Shown here: positions 63,642 through 64,000 of the stretch, in pieces | Numbering within the stretch: position 1 is the first letter of the stretch | Layout: each line of letters opens with the position of its first letter | DNA from: Lucifuga dentata | Lineage: Eukaryota; Chordata; Actinopteri; Ophidiiformes; Bythitidae | Assembly (NCBI GenBank): GCA_014773175.1 | Contig: VXCM01003458.1 | Span: 37,973-101,972, forward strand | Direction of reading: 5' to 3' | DNA length: 64,000 nucleotides | Program-made: the position numbers and the translations under genes | The notes under the pieces: model-generated | Database searches by the model: none | Told to the model about the DNA's origin: nothing | What the model saw: the letters and a program-made list of their open reading frames with translations, nothing else

Positions 63642-64000
63642 TTTATTGAAGAGTAAACTGTAAAACAACAGAACAATGAAATAAAGGCCTATAATTTAAG
63701 ACCACAGAGCAGCTTACAAGGCAAGAAAACCACAAATCACTTTCTTCCTTTTTCTTCCTTCCCAGTTACAGTTTAGTATGAGGGCATTTAGCCAACCCAA
63801 TCAAAGACTGCATACATGTGCACCCTACTGTAGATCTAGTGTACATTTAATCAAAATCTAGTTTTGGGCAAAACTTTCTGGTGTAATGAAGGAGGAGGAC
63901 CTGCTCCAAGTGGTCATCGTGCTCAGGCCAATGCTGCAGATTTCCTCTCCAAACTGTCCTCTTCAGTCCAGTGACACGTCATCAGGGGTGTAAGTAACGA
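63642..64000 (-). CDS. Possible last exon and 3' UTR of an unidentified minus-strand gene, cut by the window edge
   Basis: On the minus strand an open frame enters from the window edge and ends VTYTPDDVSLD with TGA at 63963-63965. The following roughly 320 bases look like a 3' UTR and end near an AATAAA (plus-strand TTTATT at 63642-63647). Only 11 codons are visible, so the product cannot be named. The frame could be chance. Confidence 0.25.

Overview
The window is nuclear DNA from a teleost fish. Three vertebrate genes with GT-AG introns are recognisable, and the DNA between them is full of CA/GT and CT microsatellites, short DNA transposons and truncated LINEs typical of fish genomes. It is a draft assembly: about thirty single-base N gaps, mostly inside homopolymers, and one 72-base gap (26354-26425).

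Layout. (1) About 3.6-16.8 kb, minus strand: a photoreceptor-type membrane guanylyl cyclase, closest to GUCY2F, traced through 23 coding exons from signal peptide to C-terminal tail. It carries a one-base frameshift in the kinase-homology region and a Thr in place of the conserved catalytic Asn of the NTASR motif. (2) 16.8-35.0 kb: no protein-coding gene found; the stretch holds L1-type retrotransposon fragments, fold-back elements, microsatellites and the large gap. (3) 34.97-42.03 kb, minus strand: rasl11a, an atypical Ras-like small GTPase, 8 coding exons, about 241 residues. (4) 43.83-59.26 kb, plus strand: usp12, a ubiquitin-specific protease, 10 coding exons, 377 residues. rasl11a and usp12 are head to head across 1.8 kb, the pairing known from other vertebrates (RASL11A near USP12), which supports USP12 rather than USP46. 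(5) 59.3-64 kb: usp12 3' UTR, repeats, and at the right edge a possible last exon of an unidentified minus-strand gene.

The dominant repeat is a TTAA-flanked non-autonomous DNA transposon family: terminal inverted repeats of about 85-90 bp starting AGGACCATACC, usual length 500-640 bp, with about 28 full, deleted or nested copies in 64 kb (roughly a fifth of the sequence). They sit mostly in introns, three of them 22-31 nt upstream of splice acceptors. No autonomous transposase gene was seen.

The three genes do not form one pathway. The cyclase makes cGMP in photoreceptors, RASL11A is a small GTPase linked in mammals to rDNA transcription, and USP12 is a deubiquitinase acting with WDR48/UAF1 and WDR20. 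All coordinates and translations were worked out by hand from the sequence; gene assignments rest on remembered family sequences, not on database searches.
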